42,615 nucleotides of DNA from an uncultured Acetatifactor sp. GTDB taxonomy: Bacteria > Bacillota > Clostridia > Lachnospirales > Lachnospiraceae. A program made the translations under genes and the position numbers. The stretch covers positions 1 through 42,615 of the forward strand of contig CAKRZO010000027.1 in the NCBI GenBank assembly GCA_934433135.1, read 5' to 3'. Below the pieces are notes generated by a model that did no database searches, was not told where the DNA came from, and worked only from the letters and a program-made list of their open reading frames with translations. Of the stretch, positions 6,760 to 16,224 are shown piece after piece (the first letter of the stretch is position 1; each line of letters opens with the position of its first letter).

Positions 6760-9093
6760 ATGAAAAAAGTATGCATTTCAAAGGACTGGATTTTTACGGG
6801 AGAAGGTAAAGAACAAAATATCGATTTGCCGCATGATTATTCCATAACCCTTCTAAGAGATCCGAAGGCATTGGGGGGTGCTTCCAATGGTTTTTTCGGA
6901 GGAACGATGGGAAGATATACAAAATATATGAAATTGGGGACAAGTGCACATACGATATTGGATATTGACGGAGCGTATATGTGCGCAAGGATATGCTTTA
7001 ATGATAACCAGGTTGCAATGCATCCTTATGGATATACTCCATATCTGGTTGATTTATCCGACAGAGTTTTCGAGAATAGAGTTAATAAGATTATGATTAC
7101 GGTTCTGAATGTTCAGCCATCAACAAGGTGGTACTCCGGTTCGGGCATTTATCGGGATGTGTTTTTGTGGACAGGCGGAAAAGTGCGGATAGAACCATGG
7201 GATGTATTTGTAACGACACAGAACATCTGTAATGATGGTGCAGAAGTATCCGTAAATTTCTGTATCAGCGCAGATTTTGACTGTAAAGCAGAGGTTTTGT
7301 TTGAAATATGGAACGATGGGGAAGTTGTAAAGAAAACGGGACGGGAATCCGAAGTTTGTAAAGGAAAGAATGAGGATGAAATAACAATTAAGATTGCCGA
7401 CCCGAGACTTTGGAACTGTGATCATCCGGACTTGTATCAATTGAAGATCGGAATTGTTGTTGACGGAAAAAAGGAAGATGAATTTGAAACTCTTTTTGGT
7501 ATAAGAACGGTTTCAGCATCAGCCGGAACAGGACTATTGCTGAATGGAAAAGAGTTGAAGCTGCAGGGTGGCTGTATTCATCATGATCATGGTGTATTGG
7601 GAAGCGCTGAGTTTCCGGCGGCAGTACATCGCAAATTGAAATTATTAAAGGAAGCCGGATATAATGCGGTGCGCACGGCACATTATCCACCATCGTTGAC
7701 ATTCCTGGAAGAGTGCGACAGGCTGGGATTGCTGGTTATGGATGAGGCTTTCGATATGTGGAATCTTCCTAAAAATTACATGGATTACAGCCTTTGGTTT
7801 GCAGATTGGTGGCAGAGGGATATCAGCTATATGGTCAGGAGAGACCGAAATCATCCAAGCGTTATATCTTACTCAATCGGAAATGAGATCCCGGAAAGAG
7901 GAGGAAGCTCAGACGGGTACGCCTGGGCAAGGCGATTGGCGGATGAAATCAGAAAATATGATGATACAAGGTTCGTGACATCGGGTATTTGCAGGGTATG
8001 GAGCCCTTTTGACAATAGTAAGGCACCGAGTGAATATGCCGATATGGTAAAAAAGGAATATGGGTCAATTGACGGATGGCAGAGAGCAACTGAAAAATAC
8101 ATGGAACCGCTTGATATCGTCGGATACAATTATCTTTATAAAATGTACGAGGCGGATTCAAAGCATTATCCGGAAAGAGTAATATGGGGTTCAGAGACAC
8201 AGGTGCTTCATTTTTATGAATCCTGGAAAGAGGTAATGGCGCATAAAAATGTGATCGGTGACTTCACATGGACTGCCTATGATAATCTGGGAGAAGCCGG
8301 AACGGGGAGATTTCTATGGGGAGAAGAAGGATATCTTAATGGAATCTCGTTAGGAGAATATCCGTGGAGGAGCTGTTATCAGGGAGATTTTGATTTATGC
8401 GGTTTTCGACGTCCCCAGTCTTATTTCAGAGAGGCAATATGGAGAGGAATCACATCACCTCATATTTTTACTATCCATCCAGAGCATAATGGTGACATTT
8501 TCAGTGGGACAGGATGGCACTGGTTTGATGTGTCGGAGAACTGGACTTTTGCGGAAAAGTTTATCGGCAAACCTGTGACGGTTCAGGTATATTCCGCAGA
8601 GGAGGAAATCCGGTTTGTTCTAAACGGAGAAGAGGTGGAAAGGACGAAAACGGTTTGCGGAATCGCAACAGCGCAGATACCATATCAGGAAGGCGTTCTT
8701 ACAGCCAAAGCCTTTCAAGATGGGACACAGACAGCTGAATTTTCTCTGGTAACGGTAGGTGATGCGTATAAGATACATATTATTCCTGAAACAGCAGAGA
8801 TTCGCGCGGACAACAGGGATTTATGCTATTATGATATTTTAGTCGAAGATGAAGCGGGCTGTTTGGTAAGTAACGCGGAAAATACAATCGAATGTAAAGT
8901 GATAAATGCGGAATTAGTAGGTATTTTCAGTGGAAATCCGGCAAATGAAGATCAATATGGCTCAAATCAATGCCATGTCTTCGGAGGAAGGGCAACAGCG
9001 ATTGTAAAAAGCAATTACGCAAGTGAAATTAAAGTGATCGTATCCGGAGAAGGATTAAAGAGCGGTTTAGACGACAGTGTGCGATCAAAGTAA
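6760..9093 (+). CDS. Glycoside hydrolase family 2 (beta-galactosidase/beta-glucuronidase type)
   Basis: A 777-residue cytoplasmic-looking (no signal peptide) GH2 enzyme. Order: N-terminal jelly-roll sugar-binding domain (about 1-150, with STRWYSGSGIYRDVFL), Ig-like domain (about 160-255), TIM barrel (about 260-560), then DUF4982-like and Ig-like C-terminal domains (about 590-770). RTAHYPPS and the acid/base Glu376 in GNEI are conserved, as is nucleophile Glu479 in WGSETQ. GH2 enzymes of this layout release beta-linked galactose, glucuronate or related sugars; the linkage cut here cannot be read from sequence. It starts the carbohydrate block and is preceded by the double operator-like repeat, so substrate-induced expression is likely. 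The AT-richer, more ATA/AGA-using codon style of this block differs from the housekeeping genes. Confidence 0.9.
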   Translation: MKKVCISKDWIFTGEGKEQNIDLPHDYSITLLRDPKALGGASNGFFGGTMGRYTKYMKLGTSAHTILDIDGAYMCARICFNDNQVAMHPYGYTPYLVDLSDRVFENRVNKIMITVLNVQPSTRWYSGSGIYRDVFLWTGGKVRIEPWDVFVTTQNICNDGAEVSVNFCISADFDCKAEVLFEIWNDGEVVKKTGRESEVCKGKNEDEITIKIADPRLWNCDHPDLYQLKIGIVVDGKKEDEFETLFGIRTVSASAGTGLLLNGKELKLQGGCIHHDHGVLGSAEFPAAVHRKLKLLKEAGYNAVRTAHYPPSLTFLEECDRLGLLVMDEAFDMWNLPKNYMDYSLWFADWWQRDISYMVRRDRNHPSVISYSIGNEIPERGGSSDGYAWARRLADEIRKYDDTRFVTSGICRVWSPFDNSKAPSEYADMVKKEYGSIDGWQRATEKYMEPLDIVGYNYLYKMYEADSKHYPERVIWGSETQVLHFYESWKEVMAHKNVIGDFTWTAYDNLGEAGTGRFLWGEEGYLNGISLGEYPWRSCYQGDFDLCGFRRPQSYFREAIWRGITSPHIFTIHPEHNGDIFSGTGWHWFDVSENWTFAEKFIGKPVTVQVYSAEEEIRFVLNGEEVERTKTVCGIATAQIPYQEGVLTAKAFQDGTQTAEFSLVTVGDAYKIHIIPETAEIRADNRDLCYYDILVEDEAGCLVSNAENTIECKVINAELVGIFSGNPANEDQYGSNQCHVFGGRATAIVKSNYASEIKVIVSGEGLKSGLDDSVRSK

Positions 9094-9128
9094 AAGTGTA
9101 GAACAGAAGATTGAGGAACGAAAAGCAT

Positions 9129-10600
9129 ATGAGTCAGTGGATTTGGAAGTTCGGAGAGTTTGAAATATATCATAGCATGCTCCTGCATAACCGACGGCAG
9201 CAGTATGGCTATGCGGAAGCACCGATGTGGAAGATCTATGCACCGGATCCGGTTGTACGTTTTTCTAAAAAAGTGGTGACGAAGGGTGGTCTTTTTCGGA
9301 TTTATGCCTGCGGCAGTTTTACGACAGAAATTTTGAAAGAAAACGGGGAATGGGTAAAATGTCTCGGAAAAAGAGAAAATGAATTGCCTGCCGGGGAATG
9401 TACGGTTTTTATCCGGGTAGCCAATATACATACATTTCCCTGTATATATGTGGAAGGTGTTATTGAGAGCAATGGGGAATGGATGGCGGATGATATGACA
9501 CAGGAACGGGCTTTGGTCGGGACTTATGGAAGATTTGATTCTCCCTATGAGACACCGGAAATTTTTCCGTTTTCTTATGAGAAAATGAATCCCATAAAAC
9601 AAAAATCCGTGAATGAAGGAATTCTATTTGACTTCGGAAAAGAAACCTTTGCCAAAATTCATATAGATTTGCCGCAGAAACAAGAACCGGTTCTTGTCAG
9701 CCTTGGAGAATCGGAAGAGGAAGCATTGGATACGGAGTGGAGTGTTATTCATTTTAAAGAGATTTCGGCGAATGGGGTATTACAATATCCGCCGTATGCC
9801 TTCCGATATATTTATGTCCGTGAGAAAGAGGCAGAAGTGTGTGCGGATTATGAATATCTTCCGATTCCTGTGAGAGGAAAGTTTCACTGCAGTGATGAGC
9901 AGATCAATCGGATTTATGATACAGCTGTCCGAACCTTTTCTTTAAATTGCAGAGAATTTTTTTTAGACGGTATTAAGCGGGATCGCTGGGTATGGTCCGG
10001 GGATGCTTATCAGAGTCTGCATGTTAATCATTATCTGTTTTCAGAGCCTGAAATAGAGAAAAGAACATTAATAGCACTGGGCGGAAAGAAGCCGGTCAAA
10101 GAGCATATCAACACGATTATGGATTACACGTTCTTCTGGATTATGGGATGTATGGAATACTACAAAACTTATGGAGATATTGTGTTTCTGGAACAGATTT
10201 TTCCGCAGATGAAGGAATTTATGGATTTTTGCTTAAAACGGACAGATGCCGATGGCTTTATGCGTCCTAAAGAGGGAGACTGGATTTTTATAGACTGGGG
10301 TGAAATGGATAAGACGGGAGCTTTGTGCGCAGAGCAGGTCTTATATGCAAAAGCATTGCAGGAGAATCCGAAGCCTTTATTGACAGTTTTGAATCCGGAA
10401 GGCATTTCATATCCAGGCAAAGCAATGTTATGGCTTATCTTTTCCTGCCCTGTGATGCGGAGCAAAAGAAGAAGATTTATAAAAACGTGATTTTAAATGA
10501 TAAAAGAAAGCCGATTACGACACCTTATTTTAAATTTTATGAAACACAAATCCCTGTGACGGTTGGAAAAATGATTATTACTCCTGGGGGCATTTCATAA
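9129..10600 (+). pseudogene. Broken GH78-like alpha-L-rhamnosidase
   Basis: Begins MSQWIWKFGEFEIYH (ATG 9129, GAGGA at 9113-9117), typical of GH78-like six-hairpin enzymes, with the catalytic-region motif DGIKRDRWVWSGD at residues 280-292. The reading frame is normal until AEQVLYAKAL (about 10358). After this the open frame continues with unrelated sequence to 10490, while the expected GH78 continuation (AFIDSFESGRHFISRQSN, then PYFKFYE) is found in another frame up to about 10545 and stops at 10600. The stretch normally lying between these two blocks appears missing, so this is a deletion plus frameshift, and the GH78 C-terminal part with the YWGGM-type region is also absent. Expected activity would be removal of rhamnose from plant glycans; the product is probably not functional. 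Assembly error is the alternative. Confidence 0.7.
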
Positions 10601-10734
10601 AGAGAATAAAGTTTCTGGCAAGTTTTGACAAAATATATAAAGGAAGCGGACGGAAACAGATAAAAATATTACTCTGCACAGCAGATTCCATTGATAAGGT
10701 ATATGAGCGACTGCAGAAAATATATTCCGTTCCT

Positions 10735-12135
10735 ATGTGTATTAATGTTATAAACGGTGGATTTCATGGGAAGGCGTTTGTCCGAATGATCGGAAAAGGA
10801 AGGCAGATAGAGATTCGATCAGAAAAGGGCACACAAAAAATAATAGATGTTAATTCCGAAATCGTGGAGATTCCTATGACGGAATATGGTATTCATACAG
10901 TGATTCCTTATGACAACCATGGGAAAGAAGGCATGAGCACAACGGTGTTTAACGGCGGAAATATGAGAGAGCTGTTTAATAAAAGCTGCGACAGGATAAG
11001 AAAACCGTATCATCCGGATGATAACTTATGTGAAGGCGGCTGTTTTTTATGGGCATTGCTTCTGAATATGAGACGGAGCGGAAAGAGAGCCTATGACAAA
11101 ATCGTTAAGGAAGAACTGGACATTGTGATGTGCCATGGAAAACAACCTGTAAAACGGAAAAGCATTGTACCGTATGAAACAGAATATCCGGCATACCACA
11201 TTTATCAATCCGACAGAGTTCAGGAACAATTCTTCGGTGTTTCCATATTACTTGAGGCATATCGGTTGTATAAAGAAGACAGATATCTGGAGTTCGCAGT
11301 AAATTCACTGAAAGAGCTTTTGGAGAATAATGATAAAGGTGGTATGATTGTAAGAGGAAATAACGATTATACGACTGTCTGTGCACCTGTGATTGCAATC
11401 TGCGATATGGCTATTATTCTGAAAGAAAAAGGAGATCTGCGATATGACTATTTTGGAAAAAAAGCAATAGAAGTTGCAGATTACCTGGTATATCGCGGAT
11501 TTGATTTTCCAACAGAAGGATTCATTAGTGAGGAAACGGATAAAGAACGGGAAGATGGTTCCATATCTTGTACGGCACTTTCTGTATTGTACGTATGTTA
11601 TAAGATAAAAAAAGAAGAACGGTATATAAAATTTGCAGAGGAAGTTTTAAAGCTGCACAATGCCTGGAAAATTTATTCTACGGATGCAAGAATGTATGGA
11701 TCTTCTTTTAGAACCTGGGAGACAATATGGGAGGGAGATTGTGAAGGACCTGCTATTTGCGCCGGTCATGCATGGACAATCTGGCGTGCGGAAGCTTTGT
11801 TTTATCTGGGGATGTTGACAGGCAAGAAAGAATACCTGATAGATTCCTGGAACGGTTTCATAACGAATTTTTCAAAAACAAAGGAAGATGGAACTATGTA
11901 TGCCTGTTTTGAGGCAGATTATATCAGGGGCGGCGGAATAGACTGTATCAAAAAGGAACAGAAACAATTACTGGGAGAAGATAAGGCGATTAAGTATAAA
12001 ATAGCACATGGCTTCCCGGAACATGTGGATTCTTCACTTTCCCGATACGTCTGGATACGAGCGGCCGATACATGGATGGAATGGAAAACAGATGCAAAAC
12101 AGTGCAGAAAATTAGAAAAATTACTTGCCAAATAG
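10735..12135 (+). CDS. Six-hairpin (alpha/alpha)-barrel carbohydrate-active protein, 5'-truncated
   Basis: A 466-residue protein rich in aromatic helical repeats (EGGCFLWALLLNMR, QEQFFGVSILLEAYRLY, CAGHAWTIWRAEALFYLG) of the sort seen in six-hairpin glycosidases and polysaccharide lyases. I do not recognise the exact family. The frame is open from 10543, with coding-like sequence (DYYSWGHFIKRIKFLASFDK and onward) and no ATG/GTG/TTG start until the ATG at 10735, which has no clear Shine-Dalgarno. This suggests that the real N-terminus has been lost and the remaining gene joined to the broken GH78 remnant near 10540-10550. It may be a pseudogene or be translated from 10735. The tRNA-Leu promoter overlaps its last codons. 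Confidence 0.55.
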   Translation: MCINVINGGFHGKAFVRMIGKGRQIEIRSEKGTQKIIDVNSEIVEIPMTEYGIHTVIPYDNHGKEGMSTTVFNGGNMRELFNKSCDRIRKPYHPDDNLCEGGCFLWALLLNMRRSGKRAYDKIVKEELDIVMCHGKQPVKRKSIVPYETEYPAYHIYQSDRVQEQFFGVSILLEAYRLYKEDRYLEFAVNSLKELLENNDKGGMIVRGNNDYTTVCAPVIAICDMAIILKEKGDLRYDYFGKKAIEVADYLVYRGFDFPTEGFISEETDKEREDGSISCTALSVLYVCYKIKKEERYIKFAEEVLKLHNAWKIYSTDARMYGSSFRTWETIWEGDCEGPAICAGHAWTIWRAEALFYLGMLTGKKEYLIDSWNGFITNFSKTKEDGTMYACFEADYIRGGGIDCIKKEQKQLLGEDKAIKYKIAHGFPEHVDSSLSRYVWIRAADTWMEWKTDAKQCRKLEKLLAK

Positions 12136-12153
12136 GAAAATTTATGATAAAAT
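12125..12153 (+). promoter_or_regulatory. Promoter of tRNA-Leu
   Basis: TTGCCA (12125-12130), 17-bp spacer, TAAAAT (12148-12153) with TG one base upstream. It overlaps the 3' end of the preceding gene and lies 37 bp before the tRNA. Confidence 0.75.
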
Positions 12154-12189
12154 AAGTTTCGTTGTAAGGCCTTAGGTGCTTTTACAGAT

Positions 12190-12272
12190 GCCGGCGTGTC
12201 GGAATGGCAGACGAGGCAGACTCAAAATCTGTTGTGGGCAACCACGTGCGGGTTCAAGTCCCGCTGCCGGCA
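12190..12272 (+). tRNA. tRNA-Leu (anticodon CAA)
   Basis: A class-II tRNA of 83 nt. The acceptor stem is GCCGGCG / TGCCGGC with discriminator A; the anticodon stem GCAGA / TCTGT encloses loop CTCAAAA (anticodon CAA); the long variable arm is TGTGGGCAACCACG; the T arm is GCGGGTTCAAGTCCCGC. CCA is not encoded. It decodes UUG leucine codons and has its own promoter and terminator. Confidence 0.95.
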
Positions 12273-12280
12273 GGCAATTG

Positions 12281-12310
12281 AAAGATCTTGAACTCTTCAA
12301 GATCTTTTTT
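12281..12310 (+). terminator. Terminator of tRNA-Leu
   Basis: A 12-bp perfect stem, AAAGATCTTGAA / TTCAAGATCTTT, loop CTC, followed by T residues (TTTTTT overall). Confidence 0.92.
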
Positions 12311-12375
12311 GTATTTTCAGAAGAAAAAAGTTCCATGCAGGTTTGGTAGGATTTTTGATTACGGAGGGCATGCTT

Positions 12376-12711
12376 ATGAGTGACCGGGCGGAGTGCCGCA
12401 GGTTTGAAAAAGCGATACCGTCATTATTGGACGGAACAGCGGATTTTCAGACGTTGAAACAATTAAGAAAGCATTATGAGCAGTGCCCGGACTGCAGGGA
12501 GGAGCTATCTATCCAGTTCCTTGTGACAGAAGGAATGAACCGGCTGGAGGAAGGAAGTACATTCGATCTGCAGGGCGAACTGCAAAAAAGGCTGTTTGAG
12601 ACGGATAAAAAGATTCGCTTCCACAGCGCGTTTTTGCGGGGCGGAATGGTAATGGAGTTATTGTTTATGGCAGCGGTTGCCGGTTTTGTCGCATGGATCG
12701 TGCTTGGATGA
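12376..12711 (+). CDS. Small membrane-anchored zinc-finger protein (anti-sigma-like, zf-HC2 type)
   Basis: A 111-residue protein starting MSDRAECRRFEKAIPSLLDG. HYEQCPDC (HxxxCxxC) is the zinc-finger signature of anti-sigma factors of the zf-HC2 type, and the C-terminus is one transmembrane helix (about 90-110). The start at 12376 is chosen because GGAGGG (12363-12368) is 7 nt upstream; in-frame TTG 12343 and ATG 12370 are less suitable. No sigma-factor gene is adjacent, so its partner is unknown. A GC-containing hairpin (12720-12752) without a T run follows before polA. Confidence 0.65.
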   Translation: MSDRAECRRFEKAIPSLLDGTADFQTLKQLRKHYEQCPDCREELSIQFLVTEGMNRLEEGSTFDLQGELQKRLFETDKKIRFHSAFLRGGMVMELLFMAAVAGFVAWIVLG

Positions 12712-12809
12712 GTAAACATGGCTATTTGTGCCGCAGGCATCACAAAGTAGCCTCGATCGCAGCGTCAAAGGAATGAGTAGTAGAATGCAATTGTGAAATG
12801 GAGATTGGA

Positions 12810-15554
12810 ATGAGCGAAAAATTAGTACTGATAGATGGGCATAGTATTTTGAACAGAGCCTTTTACGGCGTGCCGGATCTTTCCAACAGCAAGGGGCTGC
12901 ATACCAACGCGATTTACGGATTTTTGAATATTCTGTTCAAGATTCTGGAGGAAGAAAAGCCGGATTATCTGGCAGTGGCATTTGATGTACATGCTCCTAC
13001 TTTCCGGCACAAGATCTACGATGCCTATAAGGGTACCAGAACCCCCATGGCGGAAGAATTAAGAGAACAAGTGCCGGTAATGAAGGAAGTCTTAAAGGCG
13101 ATGCATATTCAGATCCTGGAACAGGCAGGACTGGAAGCGGATGATATTCTGGGGACGCTGGCAAAAAAGGCAGAGAAGAAAGGCATCGAGGTTTCGCTGG
13201 TATCGGGAGACAGAGACCTTTTGCAAATCGCATCGGAGCATATAAAAATCAGGATTCCCAAGACAAAACAGGGCAAAACGCAGATCGAGGACTATTACGC
13301 GGCAGATGTACTGGCGGCTTACCGGGTGACACCGCTTCAGTTTATTGATCTGAAAGCGTTGCAGGGGGATGCGTCCGATAACATTCCGGGAGTGCCGAAA
13401 GTCGGAGAGAAGACGGCTGCATCCCTGATGGTGGAATACGGTTCCCTGGAAAATATTTATGCGCATGTGGAAGAAATCAGTAAAAAGAGCATACGGGAAT
13501 CCTTGATAGCAAACCGGGATCTGGCGGATTTAAGCAAGGTTCTGGCAACCATCAAGACGGATTGTGACTTAGAGCTTGACTATGAAAAGGCGAAAGCGGA
13601 AGGATTTTATACGCCGGAAGCTTATACGTTGTTTAAAGAATTGGAATTTAAGAATCTTTTGAAGAATTTTGAAGAGAGTAACAAACAGGAAGGCTTCAAA
13701 GCGGAACAGGAGGCTCCTTTTACTGAGCTGTCTTCTTTATCGGAACTGGAGAAATGGCTGGAAGGCAGAAAAGAGGCAGGCGTTTTCCTGCTTTCGGAAA
13801 ATCATGAGATACTGGGCGTAGCATTCAGCGGAAAGGACGGGACAGTCGGTTACCTTTGTAAGGCGGCGGTATCCAAAACGGCGGAAAAGACCAAAGAAAA
13901 CAAAAGCGAGTGGCAGACGGAAAGCAAGCAGCAGGTTGAGAGTGAGCTGAAGACCGAAGAACAGGAAGAACAGGGAGCGCAGGAGCAGGAAAAATTGAGG
14001 GATATTCTGCTGCGTTTTTCTGCATCCGCCCGTATTTTTACACTGGATATCAAGAAACAGTATGAATTTCTGAATTCGGAAGGAACAGATCGGTATTTTG
14101 ACATTCTGATTGCTTCCTATCTTTTGAATCCGTTAAAAAACGATTATGATATGGAATCCATTGCAGCAGAGCATTTGAACCGGATGATCCCCGGATATGG
14201 AGAGACTTTCGGAAAAATGACTTATGGGGAAGCCTTCCGGCAAAAGCCGGAACAGGCATTTGCATATTTGTGTCAGGGAGCTTTGGTTTCCGGGCAGGCG
14301 GCTGAAGTCCTGGAAGAGAAGTTAAAAGATGCCGGCATGGAGAAGCTGATGCGGGAAATCGAAATGCCGTTGTCTCTTGTTCTGTATGAGATGGAAAAAG
14401 ACGGAATTGAGGTAAAACCGGAGGCTTTAAAGGCTTATGGGGATGCATTGGTAAGCCGGATTGAAGAGTTAGAACAGTCTATTCACGAAGAGGCCGGGGA
14501 GAATTTCAATATCAATTCCCCGAAGCAGCTGGGAGAGATTTTATTTGAAAAGCTGAAACTGCCGGGAGGCAAAAAGACGAAGACCGGTTATTCCACGGCA
14601 GCGGATGTACTGGAAAAACTGGCGCCGGAATATCCTTTTGTCGGCAAAATCCTGGAGTACAGAGGTTTGACCAAGTTAAAATCCACTTACGCGGACGGGC
14701 TGGCTGCTTATATCGGAGAAGACAAGCGGATTCACACGAATTTTAACCAGACGATTACGGCAACCGGGCGGATCAGTTCTACGGAACCGAATTTGCAGAA
14801 CATCCCCATGAGGATGGAGTTGGGAAGACAGATCCGGAAGGTTTTTGTTCCGAAAGAGGGTTGTGAATTCATGGATGCGGATTATTCCCAGATTGAGCTT
14901 CGGGTACTGGCAAGTATGTCGGGGGATGAACAGTTGATCGAGGCTTACCGGTCCGATCAGGATATTCACAGGATTACAGCGTCTAAGGTCTTCCATACGC
15001 CGCTTTCGGAAGTGACAGATCTGCAGAGAAGAAATGCGAAGGCCGTAAATTTCGGGATTGTTTACGGAATCAGTTCCTTCGGTTTAAGTCAGGATTTAAG
15101 TATCAGCAAAAAGGAAGCGGCGGCTTATATTGAGCAGTATTTTGCCACCTATCCCAAGGTAAAGCTTTTTCTGGACGGACTGGTAGAAGAAGCGAAGAAA
15201 ACAGGATATGCGGTTACCTTATTCGGTAGAAGAAGACCGGTACCGGAATTGAAATCATCCAATTTCATGCAGAGGTCTTTCGGGGAAAGAGTTGCCATGA
15301 ATTCGCCGATCCAGGGTACCGCAGCGGATATTATTAAGATTGCCATGATAAAGGTTTATCAGGCGCTTCGAAAAGAAAATCTGAAATCCAGGCTGATTCT
15401 GCAGGTGCATGACGAACTGCTGGTGGAGACGGTGCTGGAAGAGGAAGAGAAGGTGCGCAGAATTTTGGAGGAGAATATGCCTGCGGCGGCTGATCTGGCG
15501 GTTCGTCTGGAAATCGATCTTCATACCGGAAAAGACTGGTACGATGCCAAGTAG
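12810..15554 (+). CDS. polA: DNA polymerase I
   Basis: Gap-filling and Okazaki-fragment polymerase, 914 residues. Order: 5'-3' exonuclease (about 1-290: LVLIDGHSILNRAFYG, then GDASDNIPGVPKVGEKTA), a degenerate 3'-5' exonuclease-like domain (about 300-530), and the polymerase domain. Motif A is DADYSQIELR with Asp691, motif B RRNAKAVNFGIVYG, motif C HDELLVE with Asp868. A low-complexity Glu/Gln/Lys segment (about 350-395) interrupts the middle domain, and the proofreading acidic residues are not evident, so it likely lacks proofreading, as in many Firmicutes. ATG 12810 is preferred over 12798 because GGAG (12800-12803) is correctly spaced from it. coaE follows. Confidence 0.97.
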   Translation: MSEKLVLIDGHSILNRAFYGVPDLSNSKGLHTNAIYGFLNILFKILEEEKPDYLAVAFDVHAPTFRHKIYDAYKGTRTPMAEELREQVPVMKEVLKAMHIQILEQAGLEADDILGTLAKKAEKKGIEVSLVSGDRDLLQIASEHIKIRIPKTKQGKTQIEDYYAADVLAAYRVTPLQFIDLKALQGDASDNIPGVPKVGEKTAASLMVEYGSLENIYAHVEEISKKSIRESLIANRDLADLSKVLATIKTDCDLELDYEKAKAEGFYTPEAYTLFKELEFKNLLKNFEESNKQEGFKAEQEAPFTELSSLSELEKWLEGRKEAGVFLLSENHEILGVAFSGKDGTVGYLCKAAVSKTAEKTKENKSEWQTESKQQVESELKTEEQEEQGAQEQEKLRDILLRFSASARIFTLDIKKQYEFLNSEGTDRYFDILIASYLLNPLKNDYDMESIAAEHLNRMIPGYGETFGKMTYGEAFRQKPEQAFAYLCQGALVSGQAAEVLEEKLKDAGMEKLMREIEMPLSLVLYEMEKDGIEVKPEALKAYGDALVSRIEELEQSIHEEAGENFNINSPKQLGEILFEKLKLPGGKKTKTGYSTAADVLEKLAPEYPFVGKILEYRGLTKLKSTYADGLAAYIGEDKRIHTNFNQTITATGRISSTEPNLQNIPMRMELGRQIRKVFVPKEGCEFMDADYSQIELRVLASMSGDEQLIEAYRSDQDIHRITASKVFHTPLSEVTDLQRRNAKAVNFGIVYGISSFGLSQDLSISKKEAAAYIEQYFATYPKVKLFLDGLVEEAKKTGYAVTLFGRRRPVPELKSSNFMQRSFGERVAMNSPIQGTAADIIKIAMIKVYQALRKENLKSRLILQVHDELLVETVLEEEEKVRRILEENMPAAADLAVRLEIDLHTGKDWYDAK

Positions 15555-15620
15555 TCTGGAAAGCAGATCGGGAAGATTTTCGGCAAAAGAGAATTTCTGT
15601 AAGAAAGGTGTGGCCGGGAT

Positions 15621-16223
15621 ATGTATATCATCGGAGTGACAGGAGGGGTTGGCGCCGGTAAAAGCGCCATCCTTCATTACATAGAAGAACATTATGACTG
15701 TGAGGTCTATCTGGCGGATCAGGTTGCCCATATCGTGAAAGAACCGGGGCAGCCCTGCTATTTTCAATTGGTGGAATTGCTGGGAGCAGATATTCTGCAG
15801 GAAGATGGCAAAATCGACAAAAGCCGTATGGCAGCGAAGATATTTGCAGACGGACAGCTTTTGCAAAAAGTGAATGATTTGATTCATCCGGCGGTCAGAA
15901 CCTATCTGGAAGAACGGATCCGGCTGGCAGCGGAGAAAGGAGTGAGTTTCCTTTTTATCGAAGCAGCGCTTTTGATTGAGACCGGTTACAAAAATGTGGT
16001 AGACGAACTTTGGTACATTTATGCCGAAGAGTCCGTAAGACGCACCAGATTAAGAACGCAGAGAAATTACAGCGAGGAAAAGATCACGCAGATTATGGGA
16101 AGCCAGCTTACGGAAGAAACATTCCGGAAGGAATGCGACTTTGTGGTGGATAACAGCGGTGATCTGAAGACGGCGTGCGAACAGATTGACGAAAGACTGA
16201 AGAAATTAATAAGCGAGGATTAA
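15621..16223 (+). CDS. coaE: Dephospho-CoA kinase
   Basis: Last step of coenzyme A synthesis (phosphorylation of dephospho-CoA). P-loop GGVGAGKS at residues 8-15, LADQVAH (about 35-41) and the IHPAVR-L substrate/lid region (about 88-96) are all characteristic; 200 residues is normal length. It follows polA by 66 bp and is 1 bp from the next gene, a common Clostridia arrangement. Confidence 0.95.
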   Translation: MYIIGVTGGVGAGKSAILHYIEEHYDCEVYLADQVAHIVKEPGQPCYFQLVELLGADILQEDGKIDKSRMAAKIFADGQLLQKVNDLIHPAVRTYLEERIRLAAEKGVSFLFIEAALLIETGYKNVVDELWYIYAEESVRRTRLRTQRNYSEEKITQIMGSQLTEETFRKECDFVVDNSGDLKTACEQIDERLKKLISED

Positions 16224-16224
16224 C

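Noticed and set aside
10325..10600. Independent small gene of 91 codons
   Set aside because: Its sequence is the displaced continuation of the GH78-like protein and has no ribosome site, so it is treated as part of the pseudogene.
12720..12752. Terminator between the zinc-finger protein gene and polA
   Set aside because: The stem GGCTATTTGTG / CACAAAGTAGCC is good but no T run follows, so termination is not supported.
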